Assembly (NCBI RefSeq): GCF_001682865.1
Contig: NZ_MAQX01000001.1
Location: forward strand, 682,001-746,000
Source of the DNA: Bacillus sp. FJAT-26390
GTDB taxonomy: Bacteria; Bacillota; Bacilli; Paenibacillales; Paenibacillaceae
Length of the DNA stretch: 64,000 bases
Reading direction: 5' to 3'
Shown in pieces: positions 9,149 through 18,359 of the stretch. Made by a program: the position numbers and the translations under genes. Under the pieces are notes generated by a model that ran no database searches, was not told the origin of the DNA, and worked only from the letters and a program-made list of their open reading frames with translations. Position 1 is the first letter of the stretch. Each line of letters opens with the position of its first letter.

Positions 9149-10024
9149 ATGGAATTTGGAAGATTAATTACCGCAATGGTAACCCCATTCGATGCGGACG
9201 GTCACATTGATTGGCAAACGACTGGCCAATTGATTGATTATTTGATTGAGGATCAGCAAAGCGATAGTCTTGTCGTTTCAGGCACTACTGGCGAATCGCC
9301 TACGCTGTCCGATGAAGAGAAGTTAGAGCTGTTCCGATTTGCTGTTAAGCATGCGAATGGTCGTTGCAAAATTATTGCAGGTACAGGGAGCAATAACACG
9401 GCCCATTCCATCCATTTGACAAAAGAGGCAGAAGCTGCGGGTGTTGATGCCGTATTGCTTGTTGCTCCTTACTACAACCGTCCTAACCAAGAGGGACTAT
9501 TCCAGCATTTTAAGGCTATTGCGGAAGCAACCGCTTTGCCTGTCATTTTGTACAACGTTGAGGGTCGCACTGGTGTGAACCTTTCTGTAGAAACGACGCT
9601 TCGTTTAGCACAAATCGACAACGTTGTCGCTACTAAGGATTGTGCATCTACCGATCAATTGACGCAAATTATTAGCGGGGCACCGGCTGATTTTAAAGTG
9701 TATACCGGTGATGACAGCGCGACTCTGCCTGCTCTGGCGATTGGCGGATATGGCACGATAAGCGTAGCAAGCCATATTATCGGAGCCGAAATGAAAGAGC
9801 TGATCCAAGCATACACAAGCGGCAACGTTCAGGAAGCTGCACGTATGAATGGACGCTTATTTCCGATTTTCAAAGGTTTATTCCAATGTCCTCATCCTGT
9901 TCCTAATCCTGTTGCAGTAAAATATGCACTTGGTTTAAAAGCATTTTCCGTAGGCGGAGTAAGGCTCCCGCTTGTTACAGTGAATGAGGCTGAAGCCGCA
10001 TTCTTACGCAATTTGCTCGTATAA
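9149..10024 (+). CDS. dapA: 4-hydroxy-tetrahydrodipicolinate synthase
   Basis: Condenses pyruvate and aspartate semialdehyde, the committed step to diaminopimelate, lysine and dipicolinate. The 291-residue TIM barrel shows SGTTGESPTLSDEEK, PYYNRPNQEGL, the catalytic-tyrosine segment YNVEGRTGVN and the Schiff-base lysine in ATKDCA. ATG 9149 has GGGAGG at 9136-9141; the TTG at 9134 would overlap that site. It is the last gene of the dpaAB-asd-dapGA group and is followed by a terminator. Confidence 0.97.
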   Translation: MEFGRLITAMVTPFDADGHIDWQTTGQLIDYLIEDQQSDSLVVSGTTGESPTLSDEEKLELFRFAVKHANGRCKIIAGTGSNNTAHSIHLTKEAEAAGVDAVLLVAPYYNRPNQEGLFQHFKAIAEATALPVILYNVEGRTGVNLSVETTLRLAQIDNVVATKDCASTDQLTQIISGAPADFKVYTGDDSATLPALAIGGYGTISVASHIIGAEMKELIQAYTSGNVQEAARMNGRLFPIFKGLFQCPHPVPNPVAVKYALGLKAFSVGGVRLPLVTVNEAEAAFLRNLLV

Positions 10025-10046
10025 ATAGACGTTTTCTTTGATTGCA

Positions 10047-10078
10047 GCCGGTGCGTCCAGCATCGGTTTTATTTTTTT
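10047..10078 (+). terminator. Intrinsic terminator after dapA
   Basis: CCGGTGC pairs with GCATCGG (one G-U) around a short loop, then a long T-rich stretch. It ends the dpa/dap operon. Confidence 0.72.
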
Positions 10079-10115
10079 GGGAAGCATATTGGAAAATAGC
10101 TTTATCGGGTTTCAC

Positions 10116-10145
10116 TTGTATTCCAGCTTTTTCTTCATGTATAAT
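10116..10145 (+). promoter_or_regulatory. Candidate sigma-A promoter for RNase J
   Basis: A perfect TATAAT at 10140-10145 lies 18 nt after TTGTAT. Initiation near 10152 would give a leader of about 310 nt carrying the hairpin repeats. The -35 box is weak. Confidence 0.5.
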
Positions 10146-10263
10146 GATTGCAAGTGACTGGGTGCGGCAAATATTTGGAAATGAACTTAACGTCAGAGCG
10201 GCATCTGACGATAACAGGGCATAGGTTTAAAAAGGTTCGGCTTCACTACACCAGGTGGGACTG

Positions 10264-10440
10264 TACGAAGCTATTCTGCTTTTCCATATTCAGACCATAC
10301 TTACGAAGCCTATTCGCTTCGCAACAATTAAATATTACGAAGCTTTTCTGCTTCGCAAAATTTCACAAACATGTTCACGAAGCCTTTGTGCTTCGCAAAA
10401 ATTTAAGAAAATGATTACGAAGCAAAAGCTGCTTCGCAAA
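10264..10440 (+). repeat. Five tandem small-hairpin repeats in the RNase J leader
   Basis: The 438-base interval between dapA and the RNase J gene has no convincing gene. ACGAAGC begins at 10265, 10303, 10337, 10377 and 10417 (steps of 38, 34, 40 and 40). Copies 2-5 are followed after 5-6 bases by GCTTCGCAA, forming a 6-7 bp stem CGAAGC/GCTTCG; copy 1 has a degraded 3' arm (GCTTTT). Between hairpins the sequence is AT-rich (AAATTT-like). The last copy ends just before the AAGGAGG ribosome site, so these hairpins would lie in the untranslated leader. Short ORFs here are products of the repeats. Confidence 0.85.
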
Positions 10441-10462
10441 ATTTTAAGGAGGAAAGATACAC

Positions 10463-12142
10463 TTGTCTAAGAAGAACAACCAGGATAAACTGCTCATTTT
10501 TGCACTAGGCGGAGTAGGCGAAATCGGAAAAAATATGTATGTCATTCAATATAACAACGACATTGTAGTTGTTGACTCAGGCTTGAAGTTTCCAGAAGAG
10601 GACATGCTCGGTATAGATATCGTCATACCGGATATTTCATACTTAACGGAAAATCGCGACAAAGTTCGCGGCATCATTATTACTCATGGTCACGAGGATC
10701 ACATCGGCGGACTGCCATATGTATTGAAGAGCTTAAATGTTCCTTTATATGCAACTAAACTAACACTCGGACTTATTGAAGGCAAATTGAAGGAAGCGGG
10801 TTTGCTTGGAGAAACTAAACGTATTCTCATCAACGCAGACAGCGAAATTCAGCTAGGCACCATCCGTGCTTCCTTCTTTAGAACAAACCACAGTATTCCT
10901 GATTCCGTTGGCGTCAGCTTGGATACACCGGAAGGCACTGTCGTTCATACGGGTGACTTTAAATTCGATCATACGCCGGTTAACGAGCAATTCGCTGATT
11001 TGCAGCGTATCGCTGAAATCGGGAAACGCGGCGTTTTGGCGTTATTGTCGGATAGTACAAATGCAGAACGTCCTGGATACACGCCGTCTGAAGCTCAGGT
11101 AGGCGATAATCTTGAAGATATATTCCGGAAATCGTCACAGCGCGTCGTTGTTGCGACATTCGCATCGAACGTACACCGGATTCAACAAATTATTAATGCT
11201 GCAATCGCTACAAAACGCAAAATCGCTGTTGTAGGCCGCAGCATGGTGAACGTAGTTGGCATCGCTTCCGATCTTGGTTACTTGAACATTCCGGAAGGCA
11301 TGATCATTGAACCGGAGGAAGTTAACAAATTGGCTGCGGATCGCGTTGTCATTTTGTGTACAGGCAGTCAAGGCGAGCCAATGTCAGCACTTACACGCAT
11401 GGCGCGCTCTACTCACCGCAAGGTGGACATCTTGCCAGGCGATACGGTTATCATCGCTGCAACGCCGATTCCAGGCAACGAGAGATATGTTGGACGTACG
11501 GTTGATGAATTATTCCGTTTAGGCGCAAACGTGATTTACGGAAACGGCTCGGTATCGGGCGTACACGTATCCGGTCACGGCAGCCAAGAAGAATTGAAAC
11601 TTATGCTTAACCTGATTAAGCCTAAATACTTTATTCCGATTCACGGTGAATACCGTATGCTTCGCCAGCACGCGAAGCTTGGTGAAGCAATCGGAATCGA
11701 GCGCGAAAACATTTTCGTAATTGATAACGGTGACACTGTAGAATTCCAAAACGGCAGCGGCCGCAAGGGTTCTAAAGTACAAGCTGGCAACGTATTGATC
11801 GACGGTTTGGGTGTAGGCGATGTTGGTAACATCGTACTTCGTGACCGTAAGCTGTTATCGCAAGATGGCATCTTGGTTGTCGTAGTTACGCTTAGCAAGC
11901 AAGATGGCGCCATCTTGTCTGGTCCAGACATCATTTCTCGCGGTTTCGTATATGTTCGTGAATCCGAGGGCTTGCTGGATGAAGCAAACCGCATCGTAAC
12001 TTCAACGCTTACGCGCCTGATGAACGATAAAGTCAACGAATGGGCATCACTCAAAACAAATGTGAAGGATGCGCTTGGTCGCTTTTTGTACGAGCAAACT
12101 CGCCGTCGCCCAATGATTTTGCCAATCATTATGGAAGTATAA
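10463..12142 (+). CDS. rnj: Ribonuclease J
   Basis: A 559-residue metallo-beta-lactamase/beta-CASP nuclease with both endonuclease and 5'-to-3' exonuclease roles in mRNA decay and rRNA maturation. The metal motif H75-x-H77-x-D79-H80 is intact, so it should be catalytic. The beta-CASP region and the C-terminal domain, ending RRPMILPIIMEV, match RNase J1/J2. The location after dapA is that of B. subtilis rnjB (J2), but the intact active site and C terminus also resemble J1, so no J1/J2 letter is assigned. It starts with TTG, 10 nt after AAGGAGG (10446-10452). Its unusual leader is listed separately. Confidence 0.96.
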   Translation: MSKKNNQDKLLIFALGGVGEIGKNMYVIQYNNDIVVVDSGLKFPEEDMLGIDIVIPDISYLTENRDKVRGIIITHGHEDHIGGLPYVLKSLNVPLYATKLTLGLIEGKLKEAGLLGETKRILINADSEIQLGTIRASFFRTNHSIPDSVGVSLDTPEGTVVHTGDFKFDHTPVNEQFADLQRIAEIGKRGVLALLSDSTNAERPGYTPSEAQVGDNLEDIFRKSSQRVVVATFASNVHRIQQIINAAIATKRKIAVVGRSMVNVVGIASDLGYLNIPEGMIIEPEEVNKLAADRVVILCTGSQGEPMSALTRMARSTHRKVDILPGDTVIIAATPIPGNERYVGRTVDELFRLGANVIYGNGSVSGVHVSGHGSQEELKLMLNLIKPKYFIPIHGEYRMLRQHAKLGEAIGIERENIFVIDNGDTVEFQNGSGRKGSKVQAGNVLIDGLGVGDVGNIVLRDRKLLSQDGILVVVVTLSKQDGAILSGPDIISRGFVYVRESEGLLDEANRIVTSTLTRLMNDKVNEWASLKTNVKDALGRFLYEQTRRRPMILPIIMEV

Positions 12143-12161
12143 TCAAATACATCAATAAACG

Positions 12162-12220
12162 AAGAGGATCGTTTGTCCATTCCGCATTTGCCGCGGCGGA
12201 GACAAACGGTTCTCTTTTTT
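12162..12220 (+). terminator. Intrinsic terminator after RNase J gene
   Basis: GAGGATCGTTTGTC pairs with GACAAACGGTTCTC (two G-U pairs), with a GC-containing loop, followed by six T residues. Confidence 0.88.
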
Positions 12221-12312
12221 GTGCTCTATATCGATTCGTGACTGTATTTGTATAAATTCGACGTCAGACCCCATACTATGACGAGCATTATTTCATTAGA
12301 GGGGGATTGTAC

Positions 12313-13065
12313 ATGAGTTGGCAAATGCAAACGGATATTACTTCAGAGCAGCAGGAACCAAGTGCAGATGAGAAAAGAAAGGCGAATGCTGTCGTCGACA
12401 CAATACAGCAGCTTGGCCAGACCGCGACACCTGCGCTTAATGAGTCGAACATATTTTGCATGACGATTATTGGGCAGGTAGAGGGTCACTTAGTTCTGCC
12501 GCCGCAAAACAAAACGACCAAATACGAGCATCTTATTCCGCAATTAGTAGCGGCCGAACAAAATAATAAAATCGAAGGCGTCTTTATCGTCTTGAATACG
12601 GTAGGCGGCGACGTGGAAGCGGGACTAGCCATTGCCGAAATGATCTCATCCCTATCAAAGCCGACGGTGACGCTCGTTCTGGGCGGCGGGCATTCCATCG
12701 GCGTTCCGATCGCAGTAGCGGGCGATATGTCGTTTATTGCGGAAACGGCGACGATGACGATTCATCCGATTAGATTAAACGGTTTAGTCATCGGAGTACC
12801 GCAAACCTTCGAATATTTGGATAAAATGCAGGAGCGTGTCGTACGGTTTGTCACCTCGCATTCCAACGTGTCGGAGCATATCTTTAAAGAGCTGATGTTC
12901 AAAACGGGCGAGCTTACAAGGGATATCGGAACGACGGTCATTGGCTCCGATGCGGTAAAGCATGGGTTGATTGATGCGGTAGGCGGCCTCGGTGAGGCGT
13001 TAAGGGAGCTGAACCAACGGATTGAGGCATGGAAACGCGGAAGACTTGAGGTGGGCAGCGTATGA
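12313..13065 (+). CDS. tepA: ClpP-like translocation-enhancing serine protease
   Basis: A 250-residue protein of the ClpP/crotonase fold, TepA subfamily. The nucleophile segment is GGGHSIGVP and the His segment is [23 protein letters not shown] matches the conserved oligomerisation region. In B. subtilis TepA assists protein secretion, possibly by degrading signal peptides (family knowledge). ATG 12313 follows AGAGGGGGA (12298-12306); TTG 12307 would abut the ribosome site. It overlaps ylzJ by 4 bases. Confidence 0.93.
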   Translation: MSWQMQTDITSEQQEPSADEKRKANAVVDTIQQLGQTATPALNESNIFCMTIIGQVEGHLVLPPQNKTTKYEHLIPQLVAAEQNNKIEGVFIVLNTVGGDVEAGLAIAEMISSLSKPTVTLVLGGGHSIGVPIAVAGDMSFIAETATMTIHPIRLNGLVIGVPQTFEYLDKMQERVVRFVTSHSNVSEHIFKELMFKTGELTRDIGTTVIGSDAVKHGLIDAVGGLGEALRELNQRIEAWKRGRLEVGSV

Positions 13066-13274
13066 CCATTTATACGAATATGCCGCTCGAATTGGTGCTG
13101 GAGGGATTTCATGATGAAGCGGAAAATTTGCAGGAGGTTTGGTCAAACGGCGTAAAGATGCAGGTTTTGCCGGTTGCGCCGGGCATGGGGAAGATCGTCC
13201 GCCTTATCGAGTGCAGCTTGGATGATTATTTGAAGCCAAGCTTAATGCCGGGGACGATTGTTCATTACAAGTAA
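13062..13274 (+). CDS. ylzJ: YlzJ-like small protein
   Basis: A 70-residue protein of unknown function, recognised by its place between tepA and spoIIIE and its general make-up ([13 protein letters not shown] at the start, GTIVHYK at the end). It overlaps the tepA stop in an ATGA, so it is translationally coupled. There is no signal peptide or membrane segment. It is mildly acidic with a central proline/glycine patch. No function is proposed. Confidence 0.82.
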   Translation: MTIYTNMPLELVLEGFHDEAENLQEVWSNGVKMQVLPVAPGMGKIVRLIECSLDDYLKPSLMPGTIVHYK

Positions 13275-13321
13275 CAGCAAACAGATGTTCGTACGAATGT
13301 CTCATAGGAACATTTGCCCAC

Positions 13322-13333
13322 CTATGGTATAAT
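13322..13333 (+). promoter_or_regulatory. Extended -10 promoter of spoIIIE
   Basis: TGGTATAAT at 13325-13333 is an extended -10 element with a perfect TATAAT. No good -35 is visible. Initiation near 13340 would give an almost minimal leader, because the ribosome site begins at 13342. Confidence 0.45.
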
Positions 13334-13354
13334 CTTTTACCAGAGGTGACGGAA

Positions 13355-16030
13355 TTGGCAAAGAAAAAGAGACGAAAAAAAACAATTGGCACAAACTTAA
13401 AATACGAAGTATACGGCATATTGCTTATTACAATCTCCATCATTGCATTGTCAGGTGAAGCGGCTGTCGGGCGCTCGTTATCCAAGCTATTTGGGCTTGT
13501 GCTCGGCAAGTTTTATTTTGTGCTTGCTTTAATTGGCATCGTAATTGGACTGGCTGTCATGATCAAACGGGCTTGGCCAAAGGGTTGGACGAATAGACGC
13601 ACTGGCTTGTTTATTTTAGTGCTCGCTTTCACGCTGATGAGCTCCATATCGGAAATTGATCAAAAGCTGGGCCCTACGGTCGATTTGACTGGCACGGAGA
13701 TTTTTAGGCAGCTAAGCAGCGATTTGCAGCTATCATTAATTAGTGTTCCAGCAGCCAACGATTTACCGATTAGAGACAAGGAAATAAGCGGCGGCTACGT
13801 CGGAGCTATTCAATATTCGTTATTTTTCTCCTTGTTTGGCTACTATGGCGCGAAGCTGATCATGTTCGTCATGTTCGCGATTTCCATTATGCTCATGACA
13901 GGCAAGTCCTATGTGGAATTAGGAAGGCTGGCAAGCAGCAGGGGAACCCGAATGTTCAAGCTGCTAAGCGCAAAATGGGCGAAACGGACAGCAAGGCGCG
14001 CTTCTGCCGTTGCTGCTTCGAGTGCCAGCCAAACGGATATCGACGATGATGACGATACGATTGATGATGACCATGACGGTTACGTTGCAGCTCCCCCAAA
14101 AAAGAGAAAATCTTTATTTTTCTCATGGCGGCAAAACAACAATGCCGAGGAGCAAAGCGAGAAAGACGACGAGCAGGATGAATGGGTATTCGAGCCAAAC
14201 AGCCTTGAAGCGCGTTCAAACAGCAAGCCTGCTTGGCAAAATGATTTTGAGCCGCCATGGGAGAAATCCGGCGAAGACTTACATACAGAGCCGCTAAATA
14301 CGCTCTCCGGGCAAGAGCAAGCTGTACCTTGGGTTGAGACTCAGACCGGTCTAGTGATCGATCCTGAGCTTCCTGACGCTCCTGAAGAGGAAGAATGGAG
14401 AGGGCCGTGGCCAGTTCAGGAGCTTGCCGCTCCAGAAGCGCCCGAGCCCGATGATTCCGATGAAGATGAGCTTGAGGATGAATCGGTGCTGCAAGTTTCA
14501 GAGCTGCCAGCTACTGCCGCTGCCGAAGCATCAGAGGCGCTCATTGATGATGAAAGCGGTTCGCAGCCTGTTCCAAAACGTCCGATTGTGGAAGCCAGCA
14601 CGGTGAAGCCATATCTGCTGCCGCCATTTTCGCTGCTTACGAAACCTAATTTACTAGGCAAAAACGCAGACGCAACCGACATGTACGATTCGCGCAGAAA
14701 GCTGGAGGCAACGCTTGAGAGCTTTGGCGTAAAGGCTAAAGTGCTGGATGTCGTAAGAGGCCCGGCAGTTACGCGTTATGAGGTTCAGCCTGCTACCGGA
14801 GTAAAAGTAAGCCGCATCGTTGGGCTAACGGATGATATTGCGCTTGCATTAGCGGCAAAGGATATCCGGATGGAAGCGCCGATTCCAGGGAAATCGGCAA
14901 TCGGGATTGAAGTGCCGAATATGGAAGTATCGGTCGTTACGATGCGCGAGGTCATGGAAACAGCTACGTTCCAAAATGCCGCATCCAAATTGTCCATTGC
15001 ATTCGGTCGTGACATTTCCGGTCAGACGATTGTCGGCAATTTGGCGAAAATGCCCCATTTGCTTGTTGCAGGTGCTACGGGTTCAGGCAAATCGGTTTGT
15101 ATTAACGGAATTATTACGAGTATTTTGTACAAAGCTGCTCCCGACGAAGTGAAATTTCTTATGATCGATCCAAAGATGGTTGAGCTTAACGTATACAACG
15201 GCATTCCGCATTTGCTAGCACCCGTTGTAACAAATCCGAAGCGCGCTTCGCTTGCGTTGAAGAAAATCGTCGTGGAGATGGAAAGCCGCTATGAGCTGTT
15301 CTCTAAATCTGCAACCCGCAACATTGAAGGCTACAACACGTTGATGGCTGACAATCCGGCCGCCGTGCTCCCTTACATCGTCGTAATTGTGGACGAGCTT
15401 GCCGATTTGATGATGGTTGCCGCAAATGACGTGGAGGATTCAATCGCGAGGCTTGCCCAAATGGCGCGTGCTGCGGGTATCCATCTCATCATTGCGACGC
15501 AGCGCCCGTCAGTAGATGTCATTACGGGCGTCATCAAAGCGAATATTCCGTCTAGGATTGCGTTCGGCGTATCCTCGCAGGTCGATTCCCGGACCATCTT
15601 GGATATGGTAGGGGCGGAGAAGCTGCTCGGCCGAGGGGATATGTTATTCTTACCCGTTGGCATGTCCAAGCCTATAAGGGTTCAGGGTGCTTTTTTATCC
15701 GATCAGGAAGTCGAAACGCTCGTCAATTACGCGCGTGGCCAAGCTGAAGCGGAATACAAAGAAGACCTGGTGCCAGAGGTCGAGGAAGAATCGGCAGAGG
15801 GCAACGAAGCGGTGGATGAGCTTTACGATCAGGCGGTACAAATTATTTTGGAAGCGAAGCAAGCGTCTGTATCGCTATTGCAGCGTCGCATGCGGATTGG
15901 TTATACGAGAGCTGCAAGGCTGATCGACCAGATGGAGGCTCGCTCTATTGTAGGTCCTTACGAGGGAAGCAAGCCTAGGGAAGTGCTCATTACGATGGAT
16001 GAATTTCAAGCGGGCAGAGTCAGCTCGTAA
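13355..16030 (+). CDS. spoIIIE: DNA translocase FtsK/SpoIIIE
   Basis: A hexameric ATP-driven DNA pump that moves chromosomes through the division or sporulation septum. The N terminus has four membrane spans (from about residue 20 to 190), then a long acidic, Asp/Glu-rich linker to about 430. The motor follows with Walker [10 protein letters not shown] near 573, Walker [10 protein letters not shown] near 677, and a C-terminal winged-helix gamma domain from about 830. TTG 13355 is preferred, 5 nt after AGAGGTGA (13342-13349), over GTG 13346 which overlaps that site. Its neighbours tepA-ylzJ are the standard Bacillales ones. Confidence 0.95.
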   Translation: MAKKKRRKKTIGTNLKYEVYGILLITISIIALSGEAAVGRSLSKLFGLVLGKFYFVLALIGIVIGLAVMIKRAWPKGWTNRRTGLFILVLAFTLMSSISEIDQKLGPTVDLTGTEIFRQLSSDLQLSLISVPAANDLPIRDKEISGGYVGAIQYSLFFSLFGYYGAKLIMFVMFAISIMLMTGKSYVELGRLASSRGTRMFKLLSAKWAKRTARRASAVAASSASQTDIDDDDDTIDDDHDGYVAAPPKKRKSLFFSWRQNNNAEEQSEKDDEQDEWVFEPNSLEARSNSKPAWQNDFEPPWEKSGEDLHTEPLNTLSGQEQAVPWVETQTGLVIDPELPDAPEEEEWRGPWPVQELAAPEAPEPDDSDEDELEDESVLQVSELPATAAAEASEALIDDESGSQPVPKRPIVEASTVKPYLLPPFSLLTKPNLLGKNADATDMYDSRRKLEATLESFGVKAKVLDVVRGPAVTRYEVQPATGVKVSRIVGLTDDIALALAAKDIRMEAPIPGKSAIGIEVPNMEVSVVTMREVMETATFQNAASKLSIAFGRDISGQTIVGNLAKMPHLLVAGATGSGKSVCINGIITSILYKAAPDEVKFLMIDPKMVELNVYNGIPHLLAPVVTNPKRASLALKKIVVEMESRYELFSKSATRNIEGYNTLMADNPAAVLPYIVVIVDELADLMMVAANDVEDSIARLAQMARAAGIHLIIATQRPSVDVITGVIKANIPSRIAFGVSSQVDSRTILDMVGAEKLLGRGDMLFLPVGMSKPIRVQGAFLSDQEVETLVNYARGQAEAEYKEDLVPEVEEESAEGNEAVDELYDQAVQIILEAKQASVSLLQRRMRIGYTRAARLIDQMEARSIVGPYEGSKPREVLITMDEFQAGRVSS

Positions 16031-16061
16031 ATGTTCATGATTTGGGGTAGCAGGATAAAAT

Positions 16062-16091
16062 GCATAGAAGAGGGATGAATTTCTCATACTA
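16062..16091 (+). promoter_or_regulatory. Sigma-G promoter of sleB
   Basis: GCATA (16062-16066), an 18-nt spacer and CATACTA (16085-16091) fit the forespore sigma-G consensus (GnATR-N18-CATnnTA). SleB is a known sigma-G product in B. subtilis. An inverted repeat (AAGTTAG ... CTAACTT) follows in the leader. Confidence 0.72.
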
Positions 16092-16148
16092 AAGTTAGGT
16101 AACGCTACCTTAAGCGAACTAACTTGCAAGAGAAAGGCAGATCCCAAC

Positions 16149-16934
16149 ATGAGAAATCGTTTAATTTTGGTGACCTCGATTATCGTGCTGCTGTTGTTCG
16201 GCTCCTTTTCGTTATTGCGCGGAGAGCATAACGAAGCAACGGAGACGTTCAGCAACGCTACCCTAACGGTAGGCTCCTCTGGTCAGGACGTCTATGAATT
16301 GCAAGGTCGACTCAAGCATCTCGGTTATTTCAAGGGCACGATAGACGGAAAGTTTGGCTCCGCTACTAAAAACGCGGTAACTTGGTTTCAGTGGAAGTTT
16401 GGTCTCAAGTCGGACGGCGTTGTCGGAGCGAAAACAAAGCTAAAGCTTTGGGAAGCTTCGAAAAGCTGGAAGCCGACAGCAGCAGCTCCTCCGGCTTCTA
16501 ATTCCGGCACAGGCGGCAAAGAGACGTCGACTTCGACCGGAAAAAATCCAAATGTTGCACAGTCCAATCGTCTTGGCTTGACCGATAACGATTTGCAGAT
16601 GATGGCTAATGCCGTTTACGGCGAAGCGCGCGGCGAGTCTTATGAGGGACAAGTTGCCGTAGCGGCTGTTATTCTAAACCGTCTGAAATCACAAAGCTTT
16701 CCGAACACCATTTATGGCGTTATCTTTCAGCCAGGCGCTTTCACGGCGGTTGCTGACGGACAAATTTGGCTGACGCCAAATGCCAGAGCGAGAGATGCGG
16801 TGGAGGATGCAATCAACGGCTGGGATCCAACCGGCGGATGCATTTACTACTTCAATCCGGAGACAGCGACTTCCAAATGGATTTGGACTCGGACTCAAAT
16901 TAAGACGATCGGCAAGCACATTTTCTGTATGTAA
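16149..16934 (+). CDS. sleB: Spore cortex-lytic enzyme SleB
   Basis: A germination-specific lytic transglycosylase that degrades cortex peptidoglycan containing muramic lactam. It has 261 residues: a signal/anchor (3-21), a peptidoglycan-binding repeat (about 38-98, with LQGRLKHLGYFKGTIDGKFG), a Ser/Thr/Gly linker, and the hydrolase-2 domain (about 145-261) with AVYGEARGESYEGQVAVAA and an R-A-R-D segment. It is transcribed from its own sigma-G-type promoter, unlike its neighbours. In B. subtilis sleB lies elsewhere; the place after spoIIIE is a lineage difference. Confidence 0.95.
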   Translation: MRNRLILVTSIIVLLLFGSFSLLRGEHNEATETFSNATLTVGSSGQDVYELQGRLKHLGYFKGTIDGKFGSATKNAVTWFQWKFGLKSDGVVGAKTKLKLWEASKSWKPTAAAPPASNSGTGGKETSTSTGKNPNVAQSNRLGLTDNDLQMMANAVYGEARGESYEGQVAVAAVILNRLKSQSFPNTIYGVIFQPGAFTAVADGQIWLTPNARARDAVEDAINGWDPTGGCIYYFNPETATSKWIWTRTQIKTIGKHIFCM

Positions 16935-17027
16935 CTATACGTTTTGCAAGAAAGGAAGCAGCCGTTACTGCCTAGCGCAGCAGTGGTTGCTTCTTCCATT
17001 TCCTATAGGTTAGAATGGTATAGTGAT

Positions 17028-17057
17028 TTGTCAATTGGAATAGATTTACTCTATAAC
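17028..17057 (+). promoter_or_regulatory. Candidate sigma-A promoter of the ymfFHI operon
   Basis: TTGTCA (17028-17033) and TATAAC (17052-17057) are 18 nt apart, 25 nt before the first start codon. Confidence 0.5.
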
Positions 17058-17081
17058 GCGCCGATGAAAGGAGCAAACCGA

Positions 17082-18356
17082 GTGACCCAATTCGAAAGAG
17101 GTCAGCTGCAGCGCATTCGCCTGCATGTGCTGCCTACAAAACGATTTAAAACGTTTGCCATTTCCTTATTTGCGGGACTTACCCTTGATGAAGCAACGGT
17201 AACGCCGGTTGCGCTCATTCCCTTCGTACTTAGAAGAGGCACAGCTAATTTGCCTGAAACGATTGCTTTCCGTGAGAAGCTTGACGATTTATATGGCGCA
17301 GGCTTTGGGTTTGACGTATATAAAAGAGGCGATTCCCAAATCGTCCAATTCCGCATGGATGTGATCAATGACGAATTTGTCTCATCCAATACCTCGCTTC
17401 TTGCGGAATCGCTTCACTTCTTAGGCGATGTGCTTACCGATCCGCTGCTCGACAATAACGGCTTCCATCATAAATATGTGGATGCAGAAAAAACGACGCT
17501 CAAGAAGCGGCTAGAGGCAATCGTGAACGATAAAATCCGATACGCAGCTGAGCGCTGCTTGGAGGAAATGTGCGCGGATGAGCCTTACCGCTTGCATCCG
17601 CTTGGCAAATTGTCAGAGATTGACGCCATAACGCCTTCCGCTTTGTATGAGCATTACGAACAATGGCTCAATAACGCCGCGCTCGACTTGTATGTCGTTG
17701 GCGATACGACGCTTGAGGAAGTGACTCAGCTCGTTACCAAAACTTTCAAGCTTAAAGCCGGAACGCCATCGGCTTATTCCGTTCCTGACGTTCAGCATAC
17801 GGTTAAAGAAGTGAAAATGGTAACCGAGAAGATGGAAGTCAGCCAAGGGAAGCTGAATCTGGGACTGCGTACTGGGGTCGGCTATAGCGATGATGCTTAT
17901 CCAGCCGCATTAATGTATAACGGCATTTTGGGCGGATATCCGCATTCGAAGCTTTTCTTGAACGTTCGTGAAAAGGAAAGCCTTGCGTATTACGCCGCGT
18001 CAAGGCTGGATGGACATAAAGGGCTTTGCACGATTCAATCGGGGATCGAATTTGCCAATTACGATCGTGCAGTCGCGATTATTCAGGAGCAGCTTGAGAG
18101 CATGCGCCAAGGACAGCTGTCGGAGCTCGAGATGAGCCAGACGAAAGCGATGATCTCCAATCATCTCCGCGAGCTTCAGGATTCCGCCTATGAAATGATC
18201 GCATACGACTTTAATAGCGTGCTGACCGGGAAAGAGCGAAGCCCAGAGCAGCTGCTTGAACAGGTTCAGGCGGTTACCGCAGAGGACATCGTGAAGGTTG
18301 CGGAGCGCGTGCAGCTCGATACGATATACTTTTTGCGTGATCGAAAGGAGGCATAA
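17082..18356 (+). CDS. ymfF: M16-family protein without zinc motif (YmfF-like)
   Basis: A 424-residue M16 protein that lacks the HxxEH metal site: the aligned region reads FREKLDDLYGAGF. It is probably the non-catalytic partner of the adjacent YmfH, like paired M16B peptidases (inference). GTG 17082 is preferred, 8 nt after AAAGGAG (17067-17073). Its last codons carry the AAAGGAGG ribosome site of ymfH, so translation is coupled. The homologous B. subtilis genes affect peptide-related phenotypes, but the substrate is unknown. Confidence 0.92.
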   Translation: MTQFERGQLQRIRLHVLPTKRFKTFAISLFAGLTLDEATVTPVALIPFVLRRGTANLPETIAFREKLDDLYGAGFGFDVYKRGDSQIVQFRMDVINDEFVSSNTSLLAESLHFLGDVLTDPLLDNNGFHHKYVDAEKTTLKKRLEAIVNDKIRYAAERCLEEMCADEPYRLHPLGKLSEIDAITPSALYEHYEQWLNNAALDLYVVGDTTLEEVTQLVTKTFKLKAGTPSAYSVPDVQHTVKEVKMVTEKMEVSQGKLNLGLRTGVGYSDDAYPAALMYNGILGGYPHSKLFLNVREKESLAYYAASRLDGHKGLCTIQSGIEFANYDRAVAIIQEQLESMRQGQLSELEMSQTKAMISNHLRELQDSAYEMIAYDFNSVLTGKERSPEQLLEQVQAVTAEDIVKVAERVQLDTIYFLRDRKEA

Positions 18357-18359
18357 CCG

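Noticed and set aside
6814..10024. Lysine riboswitch for the dap genes
   Set aside because: Gaps inside the operon are only 12-46 bases, and no L-box-like structure is seen upstream of dpaA, asd, dapG or dapA.
10264..10440. CRISPR-like array
   Set aside because: Spacing of 34-40 nt looks CRISPR-like, but the repeated parts are just two 7-9 nt arms of a small hairpin, the intervals are AT-rich and alike, and there are no cas genes.
10042..10470. Short overlapping ORFs between dapA and RNase J
   Set aside because: They have no ribosome sites or family features and arise from translating the hairpin repeats in several frames.
16951..16997. Terminator between sleB and ymfF
   Set aside because: GGAAGCAGCC can pair with GGTTGCTTCTTCC only with a bulge, and no T run follows; not strong enough to list.
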